Positions 8,923 through 19,200 of a DNA stretch of 64,000 nucleotides are shown one piece after another. Every line of letters begins with the position of its first letter. Position 1 is the first letter of the stretch. The position numbers and the translations under genes were made by a program. Below the pieces are notes generated by a model. That model saw only the letters and a program-made list of their open reading frames with translations, was not told where the DNA came from and searched no databases. The stretch is from G020351775 sp039588335 (GTDB lineage: Bacteria; Gemmatimonadota; Gemmatimonadetes; Gemmatimonadales; GWC2-71-9): contig JBDGZZ010000022.1 in NCBI GenBank assembly GCA_039588335.1, forward strand, positions 1 through 64,000, read 5' to 3'.

Positions 8923-9831
8923 CTAGTTCACCGGGCCGCTTGTCTTGGAGTCCGGAGCCAACCCCACTTGGGCTCCTGGAAGGATCATTGCCAGGCCTCC
9001 GAGAATGGCTGTAGCGCCAATCGCCACCCGCCAACTCAGAGTCTCACCGAGTACGGCCGCTCCAGCCATCACGGCAACCAGAGGGTGAACCAGGGCCATC
9101 GACATCACCTTGGTCACTTGCATGTGTCTGAGTAGCCAATAGAAAAGAAAGAACGCGAGTGCTGAGCCGAAGAGTGAAAGGTAGGCCAAAGAGGCGATGG
9201 CAGAAGGCGTCCAGGAAACTCCTACGGGACCGCCCTCGACTGCTATTCCGACCAGCAATAGAGTGGAGCCGCCGATCGTCATCTGGTAGCTGGCTATCAC
9301 CAGCGGGTCGATGTGCGTCCCGCGAGCCTTTATGAGCACCTGTGCCAGCGCCATCGTGGCGGAGCCGAGTACAAAAGCCAAGCACCCCCATACGGCCAGC
9401 GTGCTCTCGGCCTCGAGCTGATCGGCGAAAATCACCGCTACACCGATCAGCCCCAGCAGGGCACCTGCGAGCTTGCCCTTGGTCATCGGTTCCCCGGGCA
9501 GCCCAATGTGTGCGAACATCAGGGCAAAGAGGGGGACGGTCGAGAACATCACAGCCGTGAGACCGGAACTCACGTACTGCTGTCCCCAGAACTGAGCCGA
9601 GTATGCAATCCCTATTGTCAGCAGACCCGTTGCTGTCAACAAGCGCCAATCTCTAGAGCTGCGCGGTAGCGGGACGCGCCTGACAGCAAGCACAACTCCC
9701 AGCACGACGGCGGCAACGAGGAATCGGATTCCAGCGAAGGTGATTGGCGGTATTTCGTCCAGGCCGATGCGTACCGCTAACCAGGTGAGGCCCCACACGA
9801 CCGACAGCACCAGCCATGCGAGAGCAGCCAC
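8923..9831 (-). CDS. EamA/DMT-family transporter
   Basis: A 302-residue integral membrane protein with ten predicted helices arranged as two EamA repeats (about residues 5-140 and 150-285), the standard size of drug/metabolite-transporter permeases. The first repeat opens with VWGLTWLAVRIGLDEIPP and contains a conserved FAGIRF segment; the second ends with an LGG-LPG turn typical of the family. It is convergent with the fusion gene (11-base gap) and follows the two-heme lipoprotein on the same strand after 54 bases. Substrate unknown; amino acids and metabolites are common in this family. Confidence 0.87.
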   Translation of the reverse strand: MAALAWLVLSVVWGLTWLAVRIGLDEIPPITFAGIRFLVAAVVLGVVLAVRRVPLPRSSRDWRLLTATGLLTIGIAYSAQFWGQQYVSSGLTAVMFSTVPLFALMFAHIGLPGEPMTKGKLAGALLGLIGVAVIFADQLEAESTLAVWGCLAFVLGSATMALAQVLIKARGTHIDPLVIASYQMTIGGSTLLLVGIAVEGGPVGVSWTPSAIASLAYLSLFGSALAFFLFYWLLRHMQVTKVMSMALVHPLVAVMAGAAVLGETLSWRVAIGATAILGGLAMILPGAQVGLAPDSKTSGPVN

Positions 9832-9885
9832 AGCCGGGCGGCCCTGGGGGCTTAGTCTACTTGTTATGGGGTTGATGAGTCCGGG

Positions 9886-10521
9886 TCACCGGGATGCCGT
9901 CTCCAGATACAGCACAATCCTGGAGTACTGATCCGGAGTCAGGGTCCTCCCGAGCATCGTCTCCATTCGATCCATCATGCGACGGACCACAGCGATCCAG
10001 TCTTCGCTCGAGTGTTGTTGCGGGTCGGGCAGATCGTGGCAACCACTGCAGGTCTCGGCAAAGAAGTCTCGCCCCGGGCCCTGAGGCAGGTTGGCACTCA
10101 CCTGAAGTGCGTTGTCGATCAGGTACTGCAGCATGACCTGTCGTTCGGCGGTGGTGGGTATGGGGACTCCGAACGACTCCGGGATTCCACCTGCTCTCAG
10201 CCACATACGGCGAATTGTGCGCGGCCAATCAGTGGTCGAATGAGCTAACGGAGCGGGGAGATTGTGACAACTGATGCAGTACTGAACCAGGAACTGAGCC
10301 CCTTGCGAATCGGGATCCGGCAGGTCGGTTGGCGAAACTCCGGGTGGAGGAAGTGCAACTTTAGCCGACGCAAGCAGCAGTTGATCTGCGGGTGCCTGAT
10401 TTGCTGTGTCTGTTTCCTGTGCTTCCTGGGAGGCCTGAGTGCAGGCTGCAGACATGATGGCGGCCAACGGTAGCAACGCCATTAGGCATATGTGAACAAG
10501 CGACGTAGAACGGTCAAACAT
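9886..10521 (-). CDS. two-CXXCH lipoprotein (diheme cytochrome c-like)
   Basis: A 211-residue exported protein. The N-terminus is a lipoprotein signal ending in the lipobox MSAAC (Cys27), followed by a Glu/Gln-rich spacer. Two heme-binding motifs, CISCH and CSGCH, each lie in a similar unit: CH-LP-P----HS--DW-----RRM. The protein is therefore two tandem copies of a short cytochrome module of about 45 residues. A membrane-anchored periplasmic electron carrier is likely, or a small quinol-dehydrogenase partner such as those beside PQQ enzymes. No redox partner gene is adjacent. Glucokinase lies upstream on the same strand after 129 bases. Confidence 0.8.
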   Translation of the reverse strand: MFDRSTSLVHICLMALLPLAAIMSAACTQASQEAQETDTANQAPADQLLLASAKVALPPPGVSPTDLPDPDSQGAQFLVQYCISCHNLPAPLAHSTTDWPRTIRRMWLRAGGIPESFGVPIPTTAERQVMLQYLIDNALQVSANLPQGPGRDFFAETCSGCHDLPDPQQHSSEDWIAVVRRMMDRMETMLGRTLTPDQYSRIVLYLETASR

Positions 10522-10650
10522 GTCTTGTTTCCAGGTCTCGTTCAGGAGGTTAAAAGGGGCCGAATCGGTTGTAAGAAACGGTCAACTCAGGAGGAATGTC
10601 AAGGCGTTGGGCCTGGTGGCGGCCTTGGCACTTACTCCAGCCGGCGGCGT

Positions 10651-11628
10651 TCAGCCTCTCGTCCCGTCCAGTAAGTACGCCAGTCCGGCGAAAGCGGGCA
10701 ATGGATGTGTGATCAAGTAAGTCGGGATGGCCTTCATGTATTCGGTGAACCGTCCCTTGTCCTCGAAGCGAGTACGAAAGCGGGCAGCTTTGAATGCCGA
10801 TCCCATCTTCGGCACTATGCCACCCGCGATGTAGACGCCTCCACGGGCTCCCAGGGATAGCGCGAGGTCGGATGCAACCGTGCCCAGCATTTCGCTGAAC
10901 ATGTCGATGGCGTGAGTGCAGGCTGGGCATGTTCCGGAAAGGGCTCGGCGCGTAATGGTTGCCGGTGTCAGGCGTTCAGATGGCTTCCCCTCCACTGGGG
11001 CCAGCGCCGAATACAGATTTACGAGGCCGGGGCCGGAGAGTACGCGTTCTGCGGAGACGTGTCCCCACTCCCGGCGCATAAAGCCCAAGACTCCCGCTTC
11101 GAAATTGTCGAATGCCGGCAGAGTAACGTGCCCGCCTTCGGTGGCCAGTGCTATGCGCCCTGTCTCGGAAAAAACCAAACATGATACTCCGAGCCCGGTC
11201 CCGGGCCCGAGAACCGCCACAGGGGCGGCCGGCACGCGTTTGCCGCGTCCCATTTTCCGTTTGTCTTCATGCGGGAGATCCGGTATGGCCAAGGCCACTG
11301 CCGCAAAGTCGTTGATCACCTCGAGTCGTTCGAGGCGTAGTGCTCTACGAAGTCGCTCGATGGAAAATGACCACGGGCTGTTGGTGAAATCGATGACGTC
11401 GCCATCTATTGGTGAGGCCACGGCAAAGGCAGCTTGATACGGTGCAGGGTCGGGCGTGAAGCGCTTCAAGTACTCTTTCAAAGCAGTCCCCAGCCCCTTG
11501 TAATCTCGACTCCGAAAGACTGCCACGTGCTGTGGTTCTCGCCCTGGCGCCTGCAGGGCGAATCGTGCGTTGGTTCCGCCGATATCGGCAAGTAATCGAG
11601 GGGCCTTGGGATTCAGTTTCTTCGCCAT
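10651..11628 (-). CDS. glk: glucokinase
   Basis: Phosphorylates glucose to glucose-6-phosphate with ATP in the cytoplasm. It has about 325 residues, as in proteobacterial-type Glk (ROK/hexokinase fold). The phosphate-1 motif LLADIGGTNARFAL is near the N-terminus, VLGPGTGLGVSC is the second phosphate motif and VYIAGGIVPK is the adenosine motif. The start at 11628 is preceded by a GGAGAC ribosome site. The open frame extends to 11760, but the extra 44 residues do not fit the family. It supplies the same pool used by the pgi/zwf operon and by trehalose-6-phosphate synthase, which is divergent from it. Confidence 0.92.
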   Translation of the reverse strand: MAKKLNPKAPRLLADIGGTNARFALQAPGREPQHVAVFRSRDYKGLGTALKEYLKRFTPDPAPYQAAFAVASPIDGDVIDFTNSPWSFSIERLRRALRLERLEVINDFAAVALAIPDLPHEDKRKMGRGKRVPAAPVAVLGPGTGLGVSCLVFSETGRIALATEGGHVTLPAFDNFEAGVLGFMRREWGHVSAERVLSGPGLVNLYSALAPVEGKPSERLTPATITRRALSGTCPACTHAIDMFSEMLGTVASDLALSLGARGGVYIAGGIVPKMGSAFKAARFRTRFEDKGRFTEYMKAIPTYLITHPLPAFAGLAYLLDGTRG

Positions 11629-11827
11629 GTCTCCGTCTCTTTGAGTTCTCTTCTTGCCTAGCGTCATTCTGGATTGGCTCTCAATATAGCAACTGTGGTA
11701 GGCACGTGCGGTTGCGAGAGCATTTGCATTGCAAAGGTCCGCACGAGCGGTAACTTCCACATGTTTAGCGAGTTCTCGAAGGCGTTGATTACCCCGCCTG
11801 CTAGCGGGATGTCGCGATAGGCCTCAC

Positions 11828-13231
11828 ATGCCGACTAAGTCCAAGGTTCTCTCCAATAGGTGGCCCGTAGTGGTCGTCGCCAACACGCTTCCCGTCCGCC
11901 GGGTAAGGGAGAAGGGAAAACCGTCCTGGGAACGAAGTCCCGGTGGACTGGTTTCAGCCCTGACGCCGATAGTGGAGCGGTCTCAGGGAGCCTGGGTAGG
12001 CTGGTCGGGAACGGCGGGGCGGGCGCCCGAACCATTTGTGCACGACAACATAGCCAACATCCCCGTTTCGATTTCGGCGGCGGAGTTACGTGGGTTCTAC
12101 CAGGGTGTGTGCAATCGGACCCTGTGGCCTCTTTATCACGACGCGGTGCGGCAGCCGGAGTACCACCGCCATTGGTGGGTGCAATATGTGGAGGTGAACG
12201 ACCGTTTTGCAGAGATGGCGGCGCAAACCGTGGCTCCGGGAGGAACGGTCTGGATCCACGATTATCATCTGCAACTGGTGCCGCAGATGCTGAGAAAGCG
12301 GCGCGGCGATGTCAGAATAGGATTCTTCCTGCACATTCCGTTTCCTCCGGAGGAACTCTTCACCCGCCTTCCGTGGCGACGCCAGATACTCGAAGGCATC
12401 CTCGGTGCGGACGTGGTCGGCTTTCAGACCAAGGCTGCAACACAGAATTTCTCGAGACTGGCTCAACGGTACACCGGTGCTCGCGGCAAGGGGTCGAGGC
12501 TTTCGTTTGACGATCGCTCGGTACACATAGGCGCTTTCCCGATATCGATTGACTTTCAGAAGTATGAGTCGGTGGCCCAGAATCCAGCCGTGATCAACCA
12601 CTCGGAGGAACTGCGCAAGACCCTGGGTCTGGGACGCAAGATCATTCTTGGTGTGGACCGTCTGGACTACACGAAGGGCATAGATGTACGGGTAAAGGCG
12701 TTCGGAGAGCTGTTGTCGATGGGGCACGATACGATTCGCAATACCGTGTTGGTTCAAGTGGCAGTCCCGAGTCGGGTACGCATCGAAGAGTACCAGGAAT
12801 TGAGAAGTACGGTGGAGGAGCTAGTCGGGCAGATCAACGGGCGTTTCGGTGAAGTCGGGGTAGCGCCCGTGCACTACCTGCGTCGTAACATGCCCTTCGA
12901 GGAACTCATTGCGATGTATCGTGCGGCCGACGTGATGCTGGTAACACCGTATTGCGATGGGATGAACCTCGTAGCCAAGGAATACGTTGCGACTCGGTTC
13001 GACAACACCGGAGTGTTGGTCCTGAGTGAGTTTGCTGGTGCGGCCCCCGAACTGCGCAGCGCGCTGCTTGTGAACCCGCACGACGTAGATGGCTTGGCAG
13101 AGGGAATGGGCCGCGCCCTGTCTCTGTCTTCGAAGGATGCTCGTAGAAGAATGCGGGCAATGAGGCGGGTCGTGCGCCGCAATACGGTGCACGATTGGGC
13201 CAGTTCCTTCATGAAGGCGCTGAAGGCGTGA
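11828..13231 (+). CDS. otsA: alpha,alpha-trehalose-phosphate synthase (GT20)
   Basis: Transfers glucose from a UDP- or ADP-glucose donor to glucose-6-phosphate, giving trehalose-6-phosphate, a cytoplasmic step in compatible-solute synthesis. The 467 residues match OtsA length. Recognised motifs in order are GGLVSAL, GWSGT, WPLYHD, WIHDYHLQLVP, FLHIPFPP, GVDRLDYTKGI and DGMNLVAKE. There is no phosphatase domain, and no otsB is in this window, so dephosphorylation must be encoded elsewhere. The 199-base gap to glk is shared by two divergent promoters, and I see no clear operator in it. Confidence 0.95.
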   Translation: MPTKSKVLSNRWPVVVVANTLPVRRVREKGKPSWERSPGGLVSALTPIVERSQGAWVGWSGTAGRAPEPFVHDNIANIPVSISAAELRGFYQGVCNRTLWPLYHDAVRQPEYHRHWWVQYVEVNDRFAEMAAQTVAPGGTVWIHDYHLQLVPQMLRKRRGDVRIGFFLHIPFPPEELFTRLPWRRQILEGILGADVVGFQTKAATQNFSRLAQRYTGARGKGSRLSFDDRSVHIGAFPISIDFQKYESVAQNPAVINHSEELRKTLGLGRKIILGVDRLDYTKGIDVRVKAFGELLSMGHDTIRNTVLVQVAVPSRVRIEEYQELRSTVEELVGQINGRFGEVGVAPVHYLRRNMPFEELIAMYRAADVMLVTPYCDGMNLVAKEYVATRFDNTGVLVLSEFAGAAPELRSALLVNPHDVDGLAEGMGRALSLSSKDARRRMRAMRRVVRRNTVHDWASSFMKALKA

Positions 13232-13242
13232 CGCGGACGTCC

Positions 13243-13662
13243 CTAATCCGTTAGCTCGTCGGTGCCTTCTTCTAGCTCGTCGGTGACTTTTTCCGGCGGC
13301 TCGGCCTCGAGTTCTTGTAGCCGTTGCTCCAGAAAGGCTGCCAGTTTGGCCGCCTCGGCCCGGTGCCGGCGGCGAAAACGGAGCCTGATCACTCCCCGCT
13401 TGCTGCCTGGGATGCCTTCAACCGTCTTCATGGTCTTGGTCCTAATGGACAGCTCGGCCTTGAACAGACTCTGCTTGTAGCTCACCGATGCTACATCGTC
13501 GGGTAGGATCTCCCGCTCCTCGACGCCCGAACGATACACGCCAAAGAACGCATCTTTCGACTCGTACTCCAGGACGAGCCGGCCACCCTCTACTCTTATC
13601 ATTCCCTCGGCTTCTGTGAACATCGCGTCGGGAGTGTGAAACTTGACTGGTATGCTCGGCAT
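13243..13662 (-). CDS. hypothetical protein, PH-like beta domain
   Basis: A 139-residue soluble protein without signal peptide. Residues 1-110 look like alternating beta strands (FTEAEGMIRVEGGRLVLEY, a central SVSYKQSLFKAEL), followed by a basic helix rich in RRRHR and a helix AAKLAAFLEQRL. This order of strands and a closing helix resembles bacterial PH-like domains. The last 25 residues are strongly acidic. It is convergent with otsA (11-base gap) and has no operon partner. No function is assigned. Confidence 0.6.
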   Translation of the reverse strand: MPSIPVKFHTPDAMFTEAEGMIRVEGGRLVLEYESKDAFFGVYRSGVEEREILPDDVASVSYKQSLFKAELSIRTKTMKTVEGIPGSKRGVIRLRFRRRHRAEAAKLAAFLEQRLQELEAEPPEKVTDELEEGTDELTD

Positions 13663-13882
13663 TAGTAGTCCCAGGAATTCACGATCGAATCAGCACCATC
13701 TGCCAGCAGGACTGGTGCTTGGCAAGAGAATCTGGCAAAAACAATGGCCGCTGGCAACGGTCGGCCCACGGTGAGCCCGACTCGCGGACTGCAACCGCTG
13801 CCGATATCTTAGCGGCCTAGGTGCTGCGAAATACCGGGAGCCTATGACGGTCTGCCGGTACCCGAGGACACAAGGAGAGATA

Positions 13883-15814
13883 ATGCGCGGACAGATATGC
13901 GTTCCCTTACTTGCGGGAATACTACTACTGCCAGCCTCGCCACTTCATACCCAGGTATTTCCGGAATCGGACTCCGATACGACATGGTACACTGTGAATG
14001 GGAAGAGGCACGGCGTGAGCTTCTTCCCAGAGCATCGACACCCCGGCGTGCAATACGAAGCCAGTGAGACACTGACGTTCGATCGATACCACACCGCCAA
14101 CGTCATGTACGAATGGCTCAAACGTTGGGCGGAGCAGTATCCGAACATCTTGGAGCTGTACGAAGTTGGCAGGAGCTTCGAAGGCAGGCCGATTATGCAG
14201 GTGACCATAACAAACAAGGAGACGGGCAGGGCAGAAGACAAACCGGCTGCGTTCTTCGAAGGAGGAAGACACAGCGGGGAGATCACTAGTAGTGAGTCAG
14301 TGCTGTGGCTAGCCAAGCATCTCCTGGAGAGCTACGGCACGGATGAAGCTATCACCGACCTCATCGACACGAAGGCGATATACCTCAAGCCTCAGAACAA
14401 TCCTGATGGTTCGAACCTCTATCTGAACACGGCACAATCGAACCGTAGTACACTGAGGCCACACGACAACGACCGCGATGGCTTGATCGACGAGGATCCG
14501 CCGGAAGATCTCGATGGTGACGGAGTCATTTACCAGATTCGGTACCGCCCCGGTCTAGATGATGACGAAGAAGCCACGATGATTCTGGACGATCGCGATC
14601 CGTCGGGGCGTCTGATGCGACGTGCGACGAATCCCGCTGAAGGTGAATGGATCGTCCTTTCTGAAGGCATAGACAACGATGGCGATGGTCGATTCAACGA
14701 GGATGGTATCGGAGGACTCGATCTACATCGCAACTACCCTGAGAATTGGCGACCAGACGCCGGAGGAGACAAAACAGGTCGTGGTTACACGCAGTCTGGC
14801 GCCGGCGAGTTTCCCCTGAGCGAAACGGAAACGCGGGCAACCGTGCTGTGGGTCCTTTCACACCCGAACATATCCGTCGCCAACTCGATGGACACCAGAG
14901 TCCCGATGCACCTCCGGCCGCCTTCCACGTCGAAGAGTGCAGAACGCATGTATCCCGAGGACCTCGCGTACTATGTCTACTTCGACAGCGTAGGCATCGA
15001 CGTCACGGGATATCCTTGGGCAGGCGACGTTTACGAAACGTATCGAACGCGTGTTCCCATCAATCCGTTCACCGGCGACTCAGCGCGGCCAAGTCCACTC
15101 TTCGGGCACAGTCCCGACTTTGGATACTGGTATTACGGGGCAATCTGGTACGGTGACGAACTGTGGAACGGCGGTGCCATGGAGGACTACAATGAAGACG
15201 GACTGCTGGATCAGGTCGACGCACTCACGTGGGATGACGAAGGCAATGGTGGAAACGGATTCCGCGAGTGGGAGCCGTTCGAGCATCCGACGCTGGGCCA
15301 GGTAGAGGTCGGAGGGTTCCACCCCAAGTTCTTCTCCCAGAACGGCCCACCAGAGGAACTGGAGCGCTGGGCCCGCGGTCAGGCCTTGTTCAATCTACAG
15401 ATGATGTTGCATTTGCCTCAGATCGATGATGTCGCAGCGAACGTTCGCACACTGAGTGAGGACGGCGACAGCACTACCTATGAGATCACCGTGAGCTGGT
15501 CCAACAGCGGGCAGCTCCCCACCGCACTACGTCAGGCGCAACTCGTCAAGATCGTCCGCGAGGACAGAGTACGGCTGGAATTCGACAACTCCTTCATGGA
15601 CGATGAAGATCGCAAATTGAGGATCGTAACGCCGAGTCGGAGGGACAAGGTGGTTGGAGCTGGTTGGACGCAGCCTAGCGAATCGAAGTCGGTGACGTTC
15701 GAGGTACGGACCTACGGCATTCCGGGTGTCGAAGGAACCGTACATGTCATGTCTACCCGCGGCGGACTCGTGAAAGTACCGCTCGTGCTAGGTGAACCGG
15801 AGAGTTCTCAGTAG
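13883..15814 (+). CDS. secreted M14 zinc carboxypeptidase-like protein with DxDxDG repeats
   Basis: A 643-residue exported protein. The start at ATG 13883 follows AAGGAGAG and opens a signal peptide (MRGQICVPLLAGILLLPASP). The first zinc site HSGE is in GGRHSGEITSSES, the usual M14 HxxE. The catalytic region is interrupted by acidic Asp-rich loops: DNDRDGLIDEDPPEDLDGDG near residues 190-215 and DNDGDGRFNEDG near 260. These look like the calcium-binding repeats of EF-hand or thrombospondin type 3 modules. The C-terminal 130 residues form a likely beta-sandwich. It probably acts on peptides outside the cytoplasmic membrane. Specificity is unknown. Confidence 0.82.
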   Translation: MRGQICVPLLAGILLLPASPLHTQVFPESDSDTTWYTVNGKRHGVSFFPEHRHPGVQYEASETLTFDRYHTANVMYEWLKRWAEQYPNILELYEVGRSFEGRPIMQVTITNKETGRAEDKPAAFFEGGRHSGEITSSESVLWLAKHLLESYGTDEAITDLIDTKAIYLKPQNNPDGSNLYLNTAQSNRSTLRPHDNDRDGLIDEDPPEDLDGDGVIYQIRYRPGLDDDEEATMILDDRDPSGRLMRRATNPAEGEWIVLSEGIDNDGDGRFNEDGIGGLDLHRNYPENWRPDAGGDKTGRGYTQSGAGEFPLSETETRATVLWVLSHPNISVANSMDTRVPMHLRPPSTSKSAERMYPEDLAYYVYFDSVGIDVTGYPWAGDVYETYRTRVPINPFTGDSARPSPLFGHSPDFGYWYYGAIWYGDELWNGGAMEDYNEDGLLDQVDALTWDDEGNGGNGFREWEPFEHPTLGQVEVGGFHPKFFSQNGPPEELERWARGQALFNLQMMLHLPQIDDVAANVRTLSEDGDSTTYEITVSWSNSGQLPTALRQAQLVKIVREDRVRLEFDNSFMDDEDRKLRIVTPSRRDKVVGAGWTQPSESKSVTFEVRTYGIPGVEGTVHVMSTRGGLVKVPLVLGEPESSQ

Positions 15815-15928
15815 AGAGATCGACTACAGAATTGGCGGGCAGAGAATCAGAGCCGAAGGGGCGACGCATTGCGTAGCCCGAACACCGAGAGGCAGAGGGG
15901 CAGACAAACCAACAATGGAGGCGATGTT

Positions 15929-16135
15929 ATGGCCCATCACGTCTACAAGAAGACTGAGATAGTTGGCACGTCGCCGACGAGTATCGAAGATGCCGTGACA
16001 ACGGCGGTTGACCGAGCATCTAAGACCCTGCGCAACATGCGCTGGCTGGAAGTGAAGGAAATCCGAGGCCACATCGAGGACGACAAGCTGAGCCACTGGC
16101 AGGTCGTGATGCAGATCGGGTTTACGTTGGAGTAA
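15929..16135 (+). CDS. dodecin-family flavin-binding protein
   Basis: A 68-residue cytoplasmic protein of the dodecin family, which assembles into hollow dodecamers that store or buffer flavins. The opening HHVYKKTEIVGTSPTSIEDAV, the flavin-stacking Trp39 (RNMRWLEVKEIRG) and the WQVVMQIGF strand are diagnostic. The start follows GGAGG at 15918-15922. It may help the many flavoproteins in this genome, but nothing adjacent proves a link. Its stop codon is the first part of an inverted repeat shared with the next gene's stop. Confidence 0.9.
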   Translation: MAHHVYKKTEIVGTSPTSIEDAVTTAVDRASKTLRNMRWLEVKEIRGHIEDDKLSHWQVVMQIGFTLE

Positions 16136-16246
16136 AACAGGTAGCAGGGAGCAGGGAGCGGTTCACTCCTGGGGGAGCTGAGATCCAATCGCTGTTCCTA
16201 GGCTCTGCTCCCCGCTCCCGGCTCTTTGCTCCCTGCTCCCCGTTTT
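16134..16246. repeat. heptamer-type inverted repeat between convergent genes
   Basis: The left arm starts at 16134 and the right arm ends at 16246. AAAAC pairs with GTTTT, and AGCAGGGAGC at 16143-16152 pairs exactly with GCTCCCTGCT at 16228-16237. Both arms are built from overlapping AGCAGGG/GGGAGC units, like the short tandemly repeated sequences known in several bacterial groups. Each arm begins inside the stop codon of its flanking gene (TAAAAC on both sides), so the pair can serve as a bidirectional terminator for the dodecin and the BNR gene. A related block is at 19421-19444. Confidence 0.7.
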
Positions 16247-19200
16247 AGAACATCCCCCCGATCACTCCATCCACCCTTGGCTGTAGGCGTTGCAGCCAAT
16301 CCTCGAAGTACTGCAGTTGTGATCTCTCATCGGCTGTGAACTCGCGGGGCCAATTGCTCACTTGGCCGTACAGGCGCGAAAGGCGGTTGCGGAGTTCAGT
16401 GAGAAGAGGCCGGATGGCCGCGATCTCCTCGGACACGGCAGTGTACTGGCTTGCTGAGTCTTCTGGCATGCCCTCGATCCGCTCCGCGATCTTGGATACG
16501 GTGTCGACAGTGACCAAATGTCTCCGCAGCAGCCCGGCGACGTATTGCACCTGCTCGTGCCAGCCCAATAACTCCGATTCGGCCACCGCAACACGTGGGT
16601 CCTGGAGTACGGTGACAGTCTGCTCCTGGCTGCTCTCACCTGTGGTGAGCCGTACCGTGTACACACCTGGGAGCACCCAAGGACCGGAGGGGCCCCGGTT
16701 CATTCCGGAGACGGGCATGGGCGGCCCCAGGTTCTCATACCTGAGGTTCCACAGTATGCGATTCACGCCTCCGGATGTCTGACTCCTCAGTCGACTCACC
16801 TGATCTCCAGCTGCGTCGAAGACCGTCACTGTAACGTTGTCATCTTCGTTCTTCTCACGCAGGTAGTAGTCGATGATCGCCCCGGGTGGCTGATTCTGGC
16901 CTCGGAATATCATGTCGCCGGTATGGCCGCGCTCGCCGCCATAACGAATCATCCGAATGGGCTCTATGCCGAACAGATGAGCATCCGATGCGAGTACCGC
17001 GGGCGTCGTTTCCTGCAGCGAGTTGATGTTGTCCAAGATCCATATGCCACGTCCGTGAGTTCCCACAACTAGGTCGTTGTCGCGGGGGTGCACAACGAGG
17101 TCATTGAACGCGAGGGTGGGCATATTGCTCTTCAGTTCTATCCAATGGTCTCCCCCATCGTTGGTGTAGAAGAGACCCAGCTCCGTACCGAGATAGACAA
17201 CCTGGGCGTTACGCGGATCTTCTCGCACCGTACGCAGGACGCGATCTGCCGGAAGGTCGCCCGTGATGGACGTCCACGTGTTGCCGTTGTCGTTTGACTG
17301 GAACAGGTAGTTGGCGAAATCATCATTCCGGTAGTTGTTGACGGCGACGTAGACTCTTCCTTCGACAAATCGTGAGGGTTCGATTCCGGAAATCCAGGAA
17401 GAGGACGGCAGTCCGGGCACAGCGTCAGTCACGTTGTTCCAGGTTGCCCCATCGTCGAGGGACACTTGCAGGTTACCATCGTCTGTGCCGGCGTACAGAA
17501 GACCTTGCCTCACCGGCGACTCGACAATTGCAGTCAGCGTCGGGTAATAGGGAATGCCGTCGTCAAGCGAAAGCGTCGTGTCGTGTGCCCGTTCTCCCAT
17601 GAGCGGCAGTTCTCGACGGTTGACGCCGGTTGTGAGATCTCCCAGTGACACCCAGGTATCCCCGCGATCGGTGCTCTTCCAAGCCTGGTTGGTGCCCGCA
17701 TAGATGGTGTTGTTGTCATGCGGTGAGATGTAGAACGGGCCGTCCCAGTTTGCCGGGGCCATCGCGTTGCCCAACTCGGGTTCTGGCGTTCCCGGGCCCC
17801 AAGCATCCCAATTTCTGCGGGCGCCTATTGCACCGCGAGGAGCATCGGGTCGGATCCAGGCGCGGGCCCCGCTTGCGAGGTCGACGCGCGAGAGACCGAG
17901 ATACTGGGACTCGGTGTAAAGAGTGCGGTTGTCAGTCGTGTCCACGAGGTTGAGGAAACCATCCCCGCCACCCGTCTTGATCCAGTCTTGGAACAGAATA
18001 CCCTCTGCTCGGAACGTGGTGCTCGGACCCATCCAGCTTCCGTTGTCCTGAAGTCCACCGTATACCCAGTAAGGCTCCCTCATATCGACAGTCACACGGT
18101 AGAATTGGCTCACGGGCAGGTTCGTTACGTAGAGCCAGGTCACACCGCGATCGTAGGAGATGCCGAGTCCTCCATCGTCTGCCTTCATCACATGGCGTGA
18201 ATCATGCGCACTCACCCACACCAGTCTGTCGTCTCCGTGCAGCGACTGTCGTGCAGGCCGAAAAGTCTTCCCACCGTCATCAGAATAGCTGTAGGTGTTC
18301 ACCATGTAGATGCGCTGGTCGTCGTTGGGGTCGACAAGCGGTTGACTGGCGTACATCGGACGAGGGTTCCAGTCGCTCATGAACTCCCAGGTTTCGCCCT
18401 TATCTTCCGAGCGATAAACGCCGGCCCTGCGTTCTCCGTAGGCCGTTGAAGCGTTGTAACGATACCCTTGCTCGACGGATATGTAGACGATGTTGGGATC
18501 GGACCTGTAGATTGATATGCCGATGCGGCCCTTGTCTCCCTGAGGAAGATCGTTGGTCAACTCACGCCAATTCCGGCCGCCGTCGGTCGATTTGTAGAGT
18601 CCGCTCCCAGGCCCGCCACCGTTGAAGCCGTATGGTCTCCGTCGTCTCTGGTACATGGCCGCATACATCGTGGTCGGGTCCAGTGGGTCGATCGCGACGT
18701 CAACGGCTCCTGTGTTCTCGTCTACATGCAGCACCCGAGTCCAGGAAGTGCCTCCGTCCTCTGACATATAGAGGCCGCGCTCTTCGCTTGGACCCCAGAG
18801 GTGACCCATGGCAGCGACGAACACGATGTCCGGGTGGGTCGGGTGCAGCACGATCCGCCCGATATGGTGACTGTCCTCTAGTCCCATGTTGGTCCACGTA
18901 GCGCCACCGTCCGTGGACTTGTACGCCCCGTTTCCCCATGATGAGCTTTGGCGGCTAGCCCGCTCACCCGTGCCCACCCAGACCACACTCGTGTCGAGCT
19001 GGTGAACGGTCACGTCCCCGACCGAATGCGTGGCCTCACGGTGGAACACCGGCGTGAACGTGATCCCGTTATTCCCAGTCTTCCAGACGCCACCGGTGGC
19101 AGAGGCCACGTAGAACGTGTATGGGTTTGACTCGACCACAGCGAGATCGACGATACGGCCGCTCATTGTAGCAGGTCCGATCTCGCGAAACCGTAGGTTG

